A program made the translations under genes and the position numbers. Below are positions 42,308-52,425 of a stretch of DNA of 64,000 nucleotides, piece by piece. Positions within the stretch are counted from its first letter, which is position 1; every line of letters begins with the position of its first letter. The stretch is from Nocardioides aurantiacus. Lineage in GTDB: Bacteria > Actinomycetota > Actinomycetes > Propionibacteriales > Nocardioidaceae. The notes under the pieces were generated by a model. That model was not told the DNA's origin and made no database searches. It saw only the letters and a list, made by a program, of their open reading frames with translations. Location: NCBI RefSeq assembly GCF_003752505.1, contig NZ_RKHO01000001.1, positions 3,534,001-3,598,000 of the forward strand, read 5' to 3'.

Positions 42308-43657
42308 TCAGCCCCCGGCGAGCAGGTCCAGCAGCCGCGTCTCGGCCAGGCAGACCCGCTCGAACTCGGCGAGGTGCAGTCCCTCGTCGATGCCGTGGGC
42401 CCGGGTGTCGGGGTCCTCGACGCCGGTCACCAGCACGCTGGCCTCGGGGAAGGACTCGAGGAACTCGGCGATGAAGGGGATCGAGCCGCCCACCCCCATG
42501 TCGACGGGTGCGGTGCCGTCCCAGGCCTCGGTGAAGGCCCGGCGCGCGGCGTCGTACGCCGGCCCGGTGGCGTCGATCCGGGTGGCCTCGCCGGTGTCGA
42601 CCAGGTCGACGGCCAGCTCGGCGCCCCACGGCACGTGGGTCTCGAGGTGGCGGCGCAGGCACGCCAGGGCGTTGGCGGTGGTGTCGCCGGGGGCCACCCG
42701 GAGCGAGATCTTCGCCCGCGCGACCGGGGTCAGGGTGTTGCTGGCGCCGTCCACCCTGGGGGCGTCGACACCGGTGACGGTGAGGGCGGGCCTGGTCCAC
42801 AGCCGCTCCACCGCCGAGCCGGTGCCGATCAGCTCGACACCGGGGTTGGCGCCGGACTCGGCGCGCAGCCGGTCGGCGGGGTACTCCACGTCGGCCGCGG
42901 GGCCGCTGTGCAGGCCCGCCACGGCGACGTCGCCGGCGTCGTCGTGCAGGCTCGCGAGCAGGCGCACCAGGGCCATCAGCGCGTCGGGCACCAGCCCGCC
43001 CCACATGCCCGAGTGCACGGCGTGGGTCAGGGTGCGGACGGTGACGTCGACCCGCACCAGGCCGCGGAGGCTGGTGGTGAGGGCGGGGACGCCGATGTCC
43101 CAGTTGCCGCTGTCGGCGATCACGATGACGTCGGCGCGCAGCGTGTCGGCGTGCTCGCGCAGCAGGTCCGGGAGGGTGTCGCTGCCGACCTCCTCCTCGC
43201 CCTCGACGAAGACCGTGACCCCGACGCCGAGGTCGTCGCCGAGCGCACGCACGGCGGCCAGGTGGGCCACGATGCCGGCCTTGTCGTCGGCCGAGCCGCG
43301 GGCGAAGAGGCGGCCGTCGCGCTCGGTCGGCTCGAAGGGCGGCGAGGTCCACTCGGCGTGGTCGTTCTCGGGCTGCACGTCGTGGTGGGCGTAGAGCAGC
43401 ACCGTGGGCCGCCCCTCCGGCGCGGGCTTGCGCGCGATCACCGCCGGGGCGCCGCCGTCCTCGCGGGCACTCACGATGGCGGTGTCCTCGAACCCCTCGC
43501 CCCGGAACAGCGCGGCCACCGCCTCGGCGCTGCGCTGCACCTCGGCGGCGCGGGCCGGGTCGGCGCTGACCGACTCGATCCGCACCAGGTCCTCCAGGTC
43601 CGACCGCAGGCGCGGCAGCTCGGCCTGCACCCGGGAACGCAGCTCCTCGATGTCCAT
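42308..43657 (-). CDS. M20-family dipeptidase
   Basis: A zinc-dependent amidohydrolase of the CNDP/PepV type. The 449 residues show metal ligands in YAHHDVQPE, GSADDKAGIVAHL, EGEEEVGSDTLP and the C-terminal VGGSIPFI. A dimerisation (lid) domain is inserted in the middle. Start ATG 43657. Likely cleaves dipeptides; the substrate is not known. Confidence 0.9.
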   Translation of the reverse strand: MDIEELRSRVQAELPRLRSDLEDLVRIESVSADPARAAEVQRSAEAVAALFRGEGFEDTAIVSAREDGGAPAVIARKPAPEGRPTVLLYAHHDVQPENDHAEWTSPPFEPTERDGRLFARGSADDKAGIVAHLAAVRALGDDLGVGVTVFVEGEEEVGSDTLPDLLREHADTLRADVIVIADSGNWDIGVPALTTSLRGLVRVDVTVRTLTHAVHSGMWGGLVPDALMALVRLLASLHDDAGDVAVAGLHSGPAADVEYPADRLRAESGANPGVELIGTGSAVERLWTRPALTVTGVDAPRVDGASNTLTPVARAKISLRVAPGDTTANALACLRRHLETHVPWGAELAVDLVDTGEATRIDATGPAYDAARRAFTEAWDGTAPVDMGVGGSIPFIAEFLESFPEASVLVTGVEDPDTRAHGIDEGLHLAEFERVCLAETRLLDLLAGG

Positions 43658-43695
43658 GCCGACCACCCTAGGAGCCCAGGAGGGAACCGGCCGCC

Positions 43696-44055
43696 CTACC
43701 CCAGCGGGAGGTACGGCGCGAGGTCGGCGCGCTCGCCGGAGGCCCGGACCCGGCCGGTGGCCAGCGCCTCGGGCCAGGTGGTGGTCGCGGTGGCCAGCGC
43801 GATCCAGGTGTCGGCGTCGAGCTCGACCACGGCGGGCGGGGTGCCGCGGGTGTGGCGCACGCCCGGGATCACCTGCGCGGCGGCGTACGGCGGGACCCGG
43901 ACCTCGACCGAGGCGCCGGGCGCGCGGTCGGCCAGCACCGCCAGGTAGTGCTTGACCAGCAGCTTGAGGTCGGCGCGGCCGTGCTCGCCCGCGGCGAGCC
44001 GGGCCCGGGCGTCGGCGACCGCGCCGGGGTCGGCGAGGCGGAGGTGGGCGGGCAC
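43696..44055 (-). CDS. Sterol-carrier (SCP-2-like) family protein
   Basis: 119 residues resembling the bacterial SCP ortholog family found near purF in actinobacteria: ADLKLLVKHYLAVLADRAPGASVEVRVPPYAAAQ and VELDADTWIALATATTTWPEALATGRVRASG. Such proteins probably bind hydrophobic ligands; the role is unknown. Start ATG 44055. Synteny with the purine genes supports the call. Confidence 0.82.
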   Translation of the reverse strand: MPAHLRLADPGAVADARARLAAGEHGRADLKLLVKHYLAVLADRAPGASVEVRVPPYAAAQVIPGVRHTRGTPPAVVELDADTWIALATATTTWPEALATGRVRASGERADLAPYLPLG

Positions 44056-44178
44056 GACCCCAGGCTAGCCAGCGCGTGAGCCCGAGGGGGCGGGGGCCGG
44101 TGAGGCCCCTCGGGCGTGGGTACGGATCGATATCGGCCGTCGCAGCCCTGCGCGGCCCCTCCCATCGGAAGGACATCC

Positions 44179-44724
44179 ATGTCCGAGCGCGACACCGTCA
44201 TCCGCAGCATGCACGACCTCGGCCTCGCCACCTGGTTCGGAGGCTCCCTGATGGGCGCCGTCGGCCTCAACGGTGCGACCGCCGAGGCGCACGACCCGCA
44301 GGAGCGCACCCGCCTGTCCTCGCTGGGCTGGAAGCGCTGGTCCCCCGTGGCCGCCGCGGCCATCGGCGTCCACGCCATCGGCGGCGCCGGCCTCATCGCC
44401 TCCAACAGCAACCGGGTCCGCCAGCAGGACGAGGCGGCCAACAACACGCTGGTCAAGCTCGGTCTCACCGTCGTGGCCGCCGGCCTGACGGCGTGGTCGG
44501 GTGCGCTGGGCCGCAAGGTCGAGCAGGAGCAGGACCAGGGCGCCGTCGGCGCCACCGAGCCCCATGCCGGCGCCTCCGAGGGCCTGAAGAAGGCCCAGCG
44601 TCAGCTCAAGATCACCCAGTGGGCGATCCCCGCCGTCACCGGCACCCTGATCGTCATGGGCGCCCAGCAGGGCGAGCAGCAGAAGCCCTCGCAGCAGCTG
44701 CGCACCCGCGTCGGCCTGGGCTGA
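44179..44724 (+). CDS. Conserved membrane protein, unknown
   Basis: 181 residues from ATG 44179 with GGAAGGA upstream. Several hydrophobic segments (LATWFGGSLMGAVGLNGA, AAAIGVHAIGGAGLIA, LGLTVVAAGLTAWSGALG, WAIPAVTGTLIVMGA) suggest four membrane spans. No family name is assigned, although the MHDLGLATWFGGSLMG pattern is frequent in actinobacteria. A 123-base region upstream is its likely promoter. Confidence 0.75.
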   Translation: MSERDTVIRSMHDLGLATWFGGSLMGAVGLNGATAEAHDPQERTRLSSLGWKRWSPVAAAAIGVHAIGGAGLIASNSNRVRQQDEAANNTLVKLGLTVVAAGLTAWSGALGRKVEQEQDQGAVGATEPHAGASEGLKKAQRQLKITQWAIPAVTGTLIVMGAQQGEQQKPSQQLRTRVGLG

Positions 44725-44736
44725 GCGCGACCGGCA

Positions 44737-44787
44737 CGGGACGTCGTGGGGGGTGGTCGCCCCGCGACCGCACCGCACGACGTCCCG
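44737..44787. terminator. Terminator structure between convergent genes
   Basis: A perfect 12-bp stem (44737-44748 with 44776-44787) encloses a second GC-rich helix (GGTCGC with GCGACC). It lies between the membrane protein stop and the convergent lipoprotein gene. Confidence 0.7.
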
Positions 44788-44805
44788 GACCGGGGGCGCC
44801 CCGGG

Positions 44806-45375
44806 TCAGGCCCCGAACTTGTCGACGAAGGCCTGCTTGATCGCGGCCCCCACCTCGCGGTCGCCCTCGATGCCGATGCCGTCCTTGGTCGACTCGTCGC
44901 TGACCAGGCGTGCGACCTCCTCCTGGTCGTCGCACAGGCCCGTGCTGGCGACGAAGGCCTCGTCGTCGGAGACGTCGAAGTCGACCGAGATGTCCTTGCC
45001 CTCGTCCTGGAGGCAGAGCTTGCGGTTCTTCTCGTCGAACTCGGCGATGGAGATGCCGTCGGGGAAGTCCGCCTGGCGGTTGAAGTCCTCGGCCGACGTC
45101 GCCTTCTCCACGGCTTCTTGCTGGGCGAACAGCGTGGTGACCAGCGCTGCGTAGTCCGCGGGGGTGGCGTCGGGCTCGGCAGGGGCCGAGGACTCCGCCG
45201 ACCCCGACCCCGAGGCGGAGTCGCCGGCCGAGCCCGTCGACTCCTCCGAGGAGCCGCAAGCGGTCAGGGTCAGGGCGAGCAGGATGCTCGGGACGGTGAC
45301 GAGCGCGCGCTTGGTGATGGTGGCCTCCCCAGGCTCAGGGACAGCCGGACACCACGGACGGCCCGGACCTGTCAC
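44806..45375 (-). CDS. Lipoprotein of unknown function
   Basis: A lipobox LTLTAC follows a hydrophobic signal, then a Ser/Gly/Glu-rich linker and a globular domain (NRQADFPDGISIAEFDEKNRKLCLQ and SVDFDVSDDEAFVASTGLC) with two Cys that may pair. The only standard in-frame start near is GTG 45375, which places an odd Pro-rich 20-residue extension before the signal. A strong GGGGAGG lies five bases before an ATC codon at 45318, from which the protein would begin ITKRALVTVPS, an ideal signal n-region. Function unknown. Confidence 0.75.
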   Translation of the reverse strand: MTGPGRPWCPAVPEPGEATITKRALVTVPSILLALTLTACGSSEESTGSAGDSASGSGSAESSAPAEPDATPADYAALVTTLFAQQEAVEKATSAEDFNRQADFPDGISIAEFDEKNRKLCLQDEGKDISVDFDVSDDEAFVASTGLCDDQEEVARLVSDESTKDGIGIEGDREVGAAIKQAFVDKFGA

Positions 45376-45429
45376 CGCCCACTGTGGCGGATGCCGCCTG
45401 ACCGCGCAGCAAAAAAGGCCTGACCGGGC

Positions 45430-47724
45430 TCAGCCCAGGGCGAGCGGCAGCGTCGCGACCCAGGCCTGGTGCAGCTCGTCCAGGGGCACGTCGAACGCGC
45501 CGGCCACCGACACGGTCGAGCCGCCCGTGGTCCCGATCGCCGTCACCGGGACGCCCGCCTCGCGGGCCGCCGCGACGAGGGCCTCCTCGTCGGCCGGGTC
45601 GACCGTGACGACCGCGCGGGCCGCCGACTCGCCGAACAGCGCGACGAAGACGTCCTCGTGGACGCCGCCGAGCGCGACCTCGACACCGACGTGGTGGCGC
45701 AGCGCGGACTCGACCAGCGTCTGCGCGAGACCGCCGTCGGAGACGTCGTGGGCCGAGGTGAGGAGCGCGGCCGAGCCGACCAGCACCTCGCTCAGCGCCC
45801 GCTCCGCGGCGAGGTCGACCCGCGGCGGCAGCCCCCCGAGATGGCCGTGGACGACGTGCGCCCACTCCGAGCCCGACAGCTCCTCGCGGCTCTCGCCCAG
45901 CAGCAGCACCCGGTCGCCCGCGCGGCCGAAACCGGTCGGGGTGCGCCGGGCCACGTCGTCGATGACGCCGAGGACGGCCACCACGGGGGTGGGCAGGATC
46001 GCGGTGTCGCCGGTCTGGTTGTAGAGGCTGACGTTGCCGCCCGTGACGGGCACGCCCAGCTCGAGGCAGGCGTCCTTGAGACCGCGGCAGGCCTCGGCCA
46101 GCTGCCACATCACGGCCGGGTCCTCGGGGGAGCCGAAGTTGAGGCAGTCCGAGATCGCGACCGGGGTGGCGCCGCCGGTGGAGACGTTGCGGTAGCTCTC
46201 GGCGAGGGCGAGCTGCGCCCCGGCGTACGGGTCGAGGCGGGCGAAGCGGCCGTTGCAGTCGGTCGAGAGCGCGACCCCGAGGCCGGTCTCGTCGTCGATG
46301 CGCACCATGCCGCTGTCGCTGGGCTGGGAGAGCACGGTGTTGCCGCGGACGTAGCGGTCGTACTGGTCGGTGATCCAGGACTTGTCGCACAGGTTGGGGC
46401 TGGCCACGAGCCGCAGCAGCGTCTCGCGCAGCTCCTCCGGCGTGGTCGGGCGGGGCAGCGCCTCGGCGCCGTCGGCCTGGAGCGCGTCCTGAGAGTCGGG
46501 GCGGGCGTAGGGCCGCTCGTAGACCGGGCCGTCGTGGGCGACGGTGCGGGGGTCGACGTCGACCACGGTCTGGCCGTGCCAGTCGATGACCAGCCGGCCC
46601 TCGCCGGTGACCTCGCCGACCACGGTCGCCTCGACGTCCCACTTCGCGCAGATCTCCAGGAAGCGCTCGACGTCGGCAGGCTCGACGACCGCCATCATCC
46701 GCTCCTGGCTCTCGCTCATCAGGATCTCCTCCGGCGCGAGCGAGGAGTCGCGCAGCGGCACCCGGTCGAGCTCGACGTGCATGCCGCCGTCGCCGGCCGC
46801 TGCGAGCTCGCTGGTGGCGCAGGAGATGCCGGCCGCGCCGAAGTCCTGGATGCCGGCGACGACGCCCGCGGCGAAGAGCTCGAGCGTGCACTCGATGAGC
46901 AGCTTCTCCATGAACGGGTCGCCGACCTGGACGGCGGGGCGCTTGGAGGGCTTGGTCGCGTCGAAGGTCTCCGAGGCCAGGATCGAGGCGCCGCCGATGC
47001 CGTCGCCGCCGGTGCGGGCGCCGTACAGCACGACCTGGTTGCCGGCGCCGGTCGCCTTGGCGAGGTGGAGGTCCTCGTGGCGCAGCACCCCGACGCAGAG
47101 CGCGTTGACCAAGGGGTTGCCGAGGTAGGTCGGGTCGAAGACCGCCTCGCCGCCGATGTTGGGCAGGCCCAGGCAGTTGCCGTAGCTCCCCACCCCGGAC
47201 ACGATCCCCGGAAGCACCCGGTGGGTGTCGGGCTCGTGGAGCGGCCCGAAGCGCAGCGGGTCCATCACCGCGACCGGGCGGGCGCCCATGGCGAGGATGT
47301 CGCGGACGATGCCGCCGACGCCGGTGGCGGCGCCCTGGTGCGGCTCGACGTAGGACGGGTGGTTGTGGCTCTCGACCTTGAAGGTGACGGCGTAGCCCTG
47401 GCCGATGTCGATGACGCCGGCGTTCTCGCCGATCCCGGCGAGCATCCGGCCCGCGCGGGTCTCCTGCGGGATCTCCGAGAACTGCTTGAGGTGCACCTTG
47501 GAGGACTTGTAGGAGCAGTGCTCGCTCCACATCACGGAGTACATCGCCAGCTCCGAGCTGGTCGGACGACGACCGAGGATCTCGCGGATCCGGGCGTACT
47601 CGTCGGCCGTCAGGCCCAGCGTCGACCAGGGCTGCTCGCGCTCCGGGTCGGCCGCGGCGACCGCCACGGTGTCCAGACCGGTCTCGTGAGGCGGGCGGGA
47701 CTCGGGCGAGGGGGTCTCGGGCAC
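45430..47724 (-). CDS. purL: FGAM synthase, PurL subunit
   Basis: The large subunit of formylglycinamidine synthase, converting FGAR to FGAM with glutamine-derived ammonia. 764 residues from GTG 47724, the small-PurL size that needs separate PurQ and PurS, both in this window. Family segments: [70 protein letters not shown] and [12 protein letters not shown]. It looks complete and functional. It is separated from purQ-purS by three surface-related genes. Confidence 0.95.
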   Translation of the reverse strand: MPETPSPESRPPHETGLDTVAVAAADPEREQPWSTLGLTADEYARIREILGRRPTSSELAMYSVMWSEHCSYKSSKVHLKQFSEIPQETRAGRMLAGIGENAGVIDIGQGYAVTFKVESHNHPSYVEPHQGAATGVGGIVRDILAMGARPVAVMDPLRFGPLHEPDTHRVLPGIVSGVGSYGNCLGLPNIGGEAVFDPTYLGNPLVNALCVGVLRHEDLHLAKATGAGNQVVLYGARTGGDGIGGASILASETFDATKPSKRPAVQVGDPFMEKLLIECTLELFAAGVVAGIQDFGAAGISCATSELAAAGDGGMHVELDRVPLRDSSLAPEEILMSESQERMMAVVEPADVERFLEICAKWDVEATVVGEVTGEGRLVIDWHGQTVVDVDPRTVAHDGPVYERPYARPDSQDALQADGAEALPRPTTPEELRETLLRLVASPNLCDKSWITDQYDRYVRGNTVLSQPSDSGMVRIDDETGLGVALSTDCNGRFARLDPYAGAQLALAESYRNVSTGGATPVAISDCLNFGSPEDPAVMWQLAEACRGLKDACLELGVPVTGGNVSLYNQTGDTAILPTPVVAVLGVIDDVARRTPTGFGRAGDRVLLLGESREELSGSEWAHVVHGHLGGLPPRVDLAAERALSEVLVGSAALLTSAHDVSDGGLAQTLVESALRHHVGVEVALGGVHEDVFVALFGESAARAVVTVDPADEEALVAAAREAGVPVTAIGTTGGSTVSVAGAFDVPLDELHQAWVATLPLALG

Positions 47725-47734
47725 GGGCGACAAT

Positions 47735-47950
47735 CTACCGAGGTCCGCGGTGGCGACCGGCCGCCGGTGCGTCCGCGGACGACCCGCCCTCGGACGCCTG
47801 GGCCTCGGCCAGCCGTTCGTGCAGCCGCGAGCGGACGTCGTCGGGCGAGAGCTGCGCCCGCTGGCGCTGGTCACGCGCGATGATGGCGCCGGTCGCGGCG
47901 ACGCCGCCCACCCCCGCCAGGCCCAGCAGCTTCCACCACGAGAACTTCAC
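47735..47950 (-). CDS. Small membrane protein upstream of purL
   Basis: 71 residues from GTG 47950, with GAGGAGG seven bases upstream. One membrane segment ([21 protein letters not shown]) is followed by a basic/amphipathic tail ([26 protein letters not shown]). The function is unknown. Its stop lies ten bases before the purL start, so it may share a transcript with purL. It runs divergently from the papain-like gene with only 15 bases between starts. Confidence 0.7.
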   Translation of the reverse strand: MKFSWWKLLGLAGVGGVAATGAIIARDQRQRAQLSPDDVRSRLHERLAEAQASEGGSSADAPAAGRHRGPR

Positions 47951-47965
47951 GGGAGGACCTCCTCG
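47951..47965. promoter_or_regulatory. Back-to-back Shine-Dalgarno palindrome
   Basis: The whole 15-base gap between two divergent start codons is GGGAGGACCTCCTCG. It gives GGGAGGA to the rightward ATG 47966 and GAGGAGG to the leftward GTG 47950. No room remains for promoters, so each promoter must lie inside the opposite gene. Confidence 0.7.
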
Positions 47966-48598
47966 ATGGACATCGGTACCGGCCTCAGTCTGGACGACGC
48001 GGTCGACCTCACCCGGACCGGGGACCTGTGGCTCTTCCGCGGCCGTTCGGCCGCCGACCAGGCGATCCGGGTGCTGACCAACGCGCCCGTCAACCACGTC
48101 GGGATGGCGGTCGTGCTCGACGACATGCCTGCGCTGATGTGGCACGCCGAGCTCGGCAAGGGGTTGCGCGACGTCTGGACGGGCAGCCACCAGCGCGGCG
48201 TGCAGCTGCACGACCTGCGCGAGGCGGTCGAGCAGTGGTGCGGCCGCTACGAGCAGCGGGCGTGGCTGCGCCAGCTCGACGCCCCGGTCACCCGGGCGCA
48301 GGAGGACGCCGTGCTCCGCACGATCTCCCAGCTCGACGGCACGCCGTTCCCGGCCACCGCCGCGCTGGCGGGGCGGTGGGCGCGGGGGCGCGTGCACCAC
48401 GACGCCGGGCTGGAGACGACGTACTGCGCCGAGGTCGTGGCCCGCACCTACACCGCGATGGGGCTGCTCGACCCGGACCGGCCGACCAACTACTACGACC
48501 CCGGCAACTTCTGGTCCGGCGACGGCCTGCAGCTGCTCGCCGGCGCCCGGCTCGGCGACGAGGTCCCGGTGCGGATGTCGTCGGATCCGCGCCGCTAA
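47966..48598 (+). CDS. Permuted papain-like (YiiX/NlpC superfamily) protein
   Basis: 210 residues with features of permuted NlpC/P60-like enzymes: an N-terminal strand GDLWLFRG, a His in NAPVNHVGMAVVL, and a later Cys in TTYCAEVVARTYTAMGLL, the circularly permuted His-then-Cys order. It has no signal peptide. Members hydrolyse amides or thioesters of lipids or peptides; the substrate is unknown. Start ATG 47966. Confidence 0.72.
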   Translation: MDIGTGLSLDDAVDLTRTGDLWLFRGRSAADQAIRVLTNAPVNHVGMAVVLDDMPALMWHAELGKGLRDVWTGSHQRGVQLHDLREAVEQWCGRYEQRAWLRQLDAPVTRAQEDAVLRTISQLDGTPFPATAALAGRWARGRVHHDAGLETTYCAEVVARTYTAMGLLDPDRPTNYYDPGNFWSGDGLQLLAGARLGDEVPVRMSSDPRR

Positions 48599-48686
48599 CT
48601 ACGTTCCTGTAATTCGGTCGAGCGTGTTACGGCTGTGAAGAATGTGATTAGGGTGACGCGGAATCCCGACATTCTTGGAGATAGTC

Positions 48687-50177
48687 ATGCGTCTGCCCGG
48701 CCCCTCGGCGACCGGCCGTCCGACCACGTCACGGCTCCGCGGCTGGGCGCGCCGCGCCTCGGCGGGGCTCCTGGTCGGAGCGCTCGCCGGTGGCCTGCTG
48801 GCGACCAGCCCCGCTCCGTCGTACGCCGCGAACCCGGTGACGCCCGGTGACTACACCGGCCTCGGGTTCGACCAGTGCGAGGCACCGAGCGAGACCGCCA
48901 TGCGGGCCTGGCGCCGGGCCTCGCCGTTCCGCGCGGCGGGCATCTACATCTCCGGCGCGTCACGGGCCTGCCAGCGCCAGGCCAACCTGACGCCCACGTG
49001 GGTGCGCAACCAGCTGGCCGACGGCTGGCACCTGATGCCGATCACGCTCGGTCCCCAGGCGTCCTGCTCGACCCGCTTCCCGCGCTACGGGCGGAGCATC
49101 GACCCGACGATCAACCCCAGCACCACCGGGACCTACGCCGCGGCCCGCGCGCAGGGCGCCGCCGAGGCCCGCAGCGCCGTGTCCCGCGCCGGCACGCTCG
49201 GCATCGTCAAGCGCAGCACGATCTTCTACGACCTCGAGGCCTTCGACACGACGTCCTCGACCGCCTGCACGCAGTCGGCGCTGTGGTTCATGGACGCGTG
49301 GACCCGCGAGCTGCACCGGCTCGGCTACGCCTCGGGCTACTACTCCAGTGCCGCGTCCGGCATCAAGCTGCTCGACGACGCCCGGGTCCGCTCGGGCAAC
49401 CCGATCCGGATGCCCGACCAGGTCTGGATCGCCGACTGGGACGGCCGCGCCACCACCTCCTCCCGGTGGGTCCGCAGCACCGGGTGGGCCGACCACGCCC
49501 GCGCCAAGCAGTTCCGCGGCGACCACCGCGAGACCTGGGGCGGGGTGAGCATCACCATCGACACCAACTACGTCGACCTCCGCACCCCGCGGATCCCGGG
49601 CGCGGTGAGCACGCCGGCGCCCAGCCCGACGCCGGCTCCGGCGCCGTCGCCCTCCCCCTCTCCCGAGCCGGTCCCGATGGGTCCCGCCCCGCGCCACACC
49701 GGCACCGACCTGGCCGACGCCCGGTGCTCCCCGTCGACGATCAGCCTCCCGGCGTACACCCGGACGGGGCCGTGGCGCACCCAGCACCTCGTCGCGCTGC
49801 AGTGCCTGCTCAAGCAGCGTCGGCTCTACCCGTACGCCGTCACCGGCACCTGGAACACCCCGACCACCACCGCGCTGCACGCCTTCCAGCGACGGGCCGG
49901 CCACCCGGTCCGGACCTGGGCGAGCCGCAGCGACTGGGTGAGCCTGCACGTCACCGGCACCAGCCGCCGCACGCTGCGCAGCGGCGCCACCGGCGTCGAC
50001 GTGATCCGGGTGCAGCGTGCCCTCAACGCGGCCACGAGCGCCGGCCTGGTGGTCACCGGTCGGTACGACGCCCGCACCGCCTCGGCCGTCGGCACCTACC
50101 AGCGCGCGGTCGGCGTCAACCCGAGCAAGGTGGTCTACGGCACCACCTGGACCGCGATGGAGAAGGGCCGGCTCTAG
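48687..50177 (+). CDS. Secreted DUF1906 glycoside hydrolase-like protein with peptidoglycan-binding domain
   Basis: 496 residues from ATG 48687 (GGAG upstream). A signal peptide ends near PSYAANP. A DUF1906 (Rv2525c-like, TIM-barrel) domain follows: [37 protein letters not shown] and [10 protein letters not shown] Pro/Ser/Ala-rich linker (about residues 310-335) leads to a C-terminal peptidoglycan-binding segment ([17 protein letters not shown] and [17 protein letters not shown]). It probably binds or cleaves cell-wall glycans outside the cell. Confidence 0.85.
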   Translation: MRLPGPSATGRPTTSRLRGWARRASAGLLVGALAGGLLATSPAPSYAANPVTPGDYTGLGFDQCEAPSETAMRAWRRASPFRAAGIYISGASRACQRQANLTPTWVRNQLADGWHLMPITLGPQASCSTRFPRYGRSIDPTINPSTTGTYAAARAQGAAEARSAVSRAGTLGIVKRSTIFYDLEAFDTTSSTACTQSALWFMDAWTRELHRLGYASGYYSSAASGIKLLDDARVRSGNPIRMPDQVWIADWDGRATTSSRWVRSTGWADHARAKQFRGDHRETWGGVSITIDTNYVDLRTPRIPGAVSTPAPSPTPAPAPSPSPSPEPVPMGPAPRHTGTDLADARCSPSTISLPAYTRTGPWRTQHLVALQCLLKQRRLYPYAVTGTWNTPTTTALHAFQRRAGHPVRTWASRSDWVSLHVTGTSRRTLRSGATGVDVIRVQRALNAATSAGLVVTGRYDARTASAVGTYQRAVGVNPSKVVYGTTWTAMEKGRL

Positions 50178-50845
50178 CGGGACGCGAGCGCGCCGAGCAC
50201 GCTGGTGAAGAAGCCGAGCCCGTCGGTGCCCGGACCGGTGAGGTCCTCGACGGCGTGCTCGGGGTGCGGCATCAGCCCGACGACGTTGCCCGCCTCGTTG
50301 GTGACCCCGGCGATGCCGCGCTGCGAGCCGTTGGGGTTCTCGCCCACGTAGCGGGCGACGACCCGGCCCTCGGCCTCGAGGGCGTCCAGGGTGTGCTCGT
50401 CGGCGACGAAGGAGCCCTCGCCGTTCTTCAGCACGATGGTGAGCTGCTGGCCCTCGGCGTACGCGGTGGTCCAGGCGGTGCCGGTGTTCTCCACGACGAC
50501 CCGCTGGTCGAGGCAGCCGAACTTGCGGTGGTCGTTGCGGATCAGCGCACCCGGCAGCAGGTGGGACTCGCAGAGGATCTGGAAGCCGTTGCAGATGCCG
50601 AGCACCGGCATCCCGCCCCGTGCCGCGTCGACGACCTCGGTCATCACCGGCGCGAACCGGGCGATGGCGCCGGCGCGGAGGTAGTCGCCGTAGGAGAACC
50701 CGCCCGGCAGCACGACCGCGTCGACCCCGGCGAGGTCGTGGTCGCCGTGCCACAGCGCGACCGGCTCGGCGCCGGCGATGCGGACCGCGCGCTGCGCGTC
50801 GACGTCGTCGAGCGAGCCGGGGAAGGTGACGACACCGACCCTCAC
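50174..50845 (-). CDS. purQ: FGAM synthase, PurQ glutaminase subunit
   Basis: Supplies ammonia from glutamine to PurL. 223 residues from GTG 50845. The class I glutaminase triad is visible: Cys in [11 protein letters not shown], and His/Glu in MPHPEHAVE. Opening [18 protein letters not shown] and [16 protein letters not shown] are typical. The start overlaps the purS stop (GTGA). Confidence 0.95.
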   Translation of the reverse strand: MRVGVVTFPGSLDDVDAQRAVRIAGAEPVALWHGDHDLAGVDAVVLPGGFSYGDYLRAGAIARFAPVMTEVVDAARGGMPVLGICNGFQILCESHLLPGALIRNDHRKFGCLDQRVVVENTGTAWTTAYAEGQQLTIVLKNGEGSFVADEHTLDALEAEGRVVARYVGENPNGSQRGIAGVTNEAGNVVGLMPHPEHAVEDLTGPGTDGLGFFTSVLGALASR

Positions 50846-51087
50846 GGCAGCACCCGCACGTCGTAGTCCTCGATCACCGGGTTGGACAGCAGCGTCTGGG
50901 CCATCTGGTGGACCTCGGCGAGCACCGCCTCGCTGGCCTCGCCGTCGAGCTCGAGCTCGAACCGCTTGCCCTGGCGCACGTCGACCACCCCGCTGAAACC
51001 GAGCCGGGGCAGTGCCCCCTGCACCGCCTTGCCCTGGGGATCGAGGATCTCGGGCTTGGGCATGACGTCGACGACGACTCGGGCCAC
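50842..51087 (-). CDS. purS: FGAM synthase, PurS subunit
   Basis: The small subunit that bridges PurL and PurQ. 81 residues from GTG 51087, whose AAAGGA lies about eight bases upstream; an ATG at 51096 would overlap that site. The sequence [30 protein letters not shown] and [14 protein letters not shown] is characteristic. Coupled to purQ by a GTGA overlap. It lies 94 bases after the mycosin gene on the same strand. Confidence 0.93.
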   Translation of the reverse strand: MARVVVDVMPKPEILDPQGKAVQGALPRLGFSGVVDVRQGKRFELELDGEASEAVLAEVHQMAQTLLSNPVIEDYDVRVLP

Positions 51088-51180
51088 GGGGCGCATCCTT
51101 TGCAGGCGGTGGGCGTACGGCGCGCCGAGTCTATCGGCGTGCGACCCCGACCTCGCGCCGCGTCCGGCTGGGGCCGCCGG

Positions 51181-52425
51181 TCAGTCGCGGCGGGCGCGGG
51201 CGACCAGGGGCCGGAGCACGAGCGCGAGGGCAGCCAGGCCGCCGCCCCCGATCAGCCACCAGAGCACCTCGCGACGCGCGGGGTCCAGCGGGTCGGTGCT
51301 GACCTCCATCGCACGCGCCCCGGTGGGTTCGCTCGCGACGGCCTCGACCTGCTCCTGTCCCGGCGCCGCCGGACCCGGTCGGCGCGTGTCGAGCGTCGCG
51401 GTCAGGGCCTCGTAGGGCCGGATGGCGCCCCAGCCCTGGCGATCGTCGCGCTGACCGGCGACGGGGCGCTGGGCGGTGGAGGCGATGCGGTAGCCGATCT
51501 GGGCCGCGCTCTCCTCGGGGAACCGCTGCTTGAGCTGCGCCGCGAGCGCGGACACGAACGGCGCCGCCCAGCTGGTCAGCGCCACCTCGCCCGTCTGGCA
51601 GTCGCCGTTGGCGTGGAACGCGACCAGGATGTTGGAGCCGGGTGCCGCCACGTCGACGTGCTCGCCGTGGACGGAGTAGTCGTCGACCACGCCCTGGACG
51701 TTGGTGGCGGCCACGCCGATCACGCCGCGACCGGCGGCCGGGAAGCGCTGCTCGGTGCGGGAGGTGCCGTCGGAATCGCCCGAGGAGGCGACCACGACGA
51801 CGTTGCGGCGTTCGGCCAGTGCCAGCGCCGACTTGATCTCCCCGAGCGAGATGTTCGTGCTGGGAGCGCTGAGCGAGACGTTGACGACGTCGGCGCCGTT
51901 CTCGACCGCCCACCGGATGCCGCGCGCGATGTTCGACCCGGTGAGCCCCGTGTCGCCGGGCTGCAGGTCCGTGTCGCGGGTGAACACGCGCACGGGCAGG
52001 ATCTGCACCTCCGGGGCCGCACCGATGAGACCCGACCTCTTCTCGGGCAGGGCCCGCGCCGCGATGATGCCGGCCACCGCCGTCCCGTGTCCGAGCACGT
52101 CGGTCCGGCCGGTCGGGTCGGGATCGCCCGCGACGAACGAGACTCCCGGGAGCACGACCCCGTCCGGGAAGTGGGCGTTGTCGTCGTTGACCCCGCTGTC
52201 GACGACCGCGACCTTGACGCCACGGCCTCGCGCGAGGGTCCATGCCTGACCGATCCCCAGACGCTGCAGCACGGGTGAGGCCCCTGGGAAGTACTGCGTC
52301 TTGCCGATCTCGCACTCGGCCGCGGACGCAGGCGTCGCCGTCGCCACCACCCCGAGCGGGGCGAGCGTGGCGAGCAGGACCGCGGCCAGCCCGGACCGCA
52401 GGCGGGTACGACGCCGCGACGCCAT
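51181..52425 (-). CDS. mycP: Mycosin-like S8 protease of type VII secretion (copy 1)
   Basis: A membrane-anchored subtilisin-like protease associated with ESX secretion. The 414 residues have a signal peptide (cleavage near ASAAE), the S8 triad Asp76 (VVDSGV), His113 (GHGTAVAG) and Ser285 (TSWAAPF), and a C-terminal transmembrane helix (WWLIGGGGLAALALVL). The oxyanion position usually Asn in a GN motif is Gly-Asp (VASSGDSDG), and the Ser motif lacks the usual Gly of GTS. It overlaps eccB by one base (TGATG). Confidence 0.88.
   Translation of the reverse strand: MASRRRTRLRSGLAAVLLATLAPLGVVATATPASAAECEIGKTQYFPGASPVLQRLGIGQAWTLARGRGVKVAVVDSGVNDDNAHFPDGVVLPGVSFVAGDPDPTGRTDVLGHGTAVAGIIAARALPEKRSGLIGAAPEVQILPVRVFTRDTDLQPGDTGLTGSNIARGIRWAVENGADVVNVSLSAPSTNISLGEIKSALALAERRNVVVVASSGDSDGTSRTEQRFPAAGRGVIGVAATNVQGVVDDYSVHGEHVDVAAPGSNILVAFHANGDCQTGEVALTSWAAPFVSALAAQLKQRFPEESAAQIGYRIASTAQRPVAGQRDDRQGWGAIRPYEALTATLDTRRPGPAAPGQEQVEAVASEPTGARAMEVSTDPLDPARREVLWWLIGGGGLAALALVLRPLVARARRD

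Noticed and set aside
39431-43948. Plus-strand open frame of 1505 codons
   Set aside because: It is antisense to a phosphatase, a histidine kinase and a peptidase and has no domain of its own.
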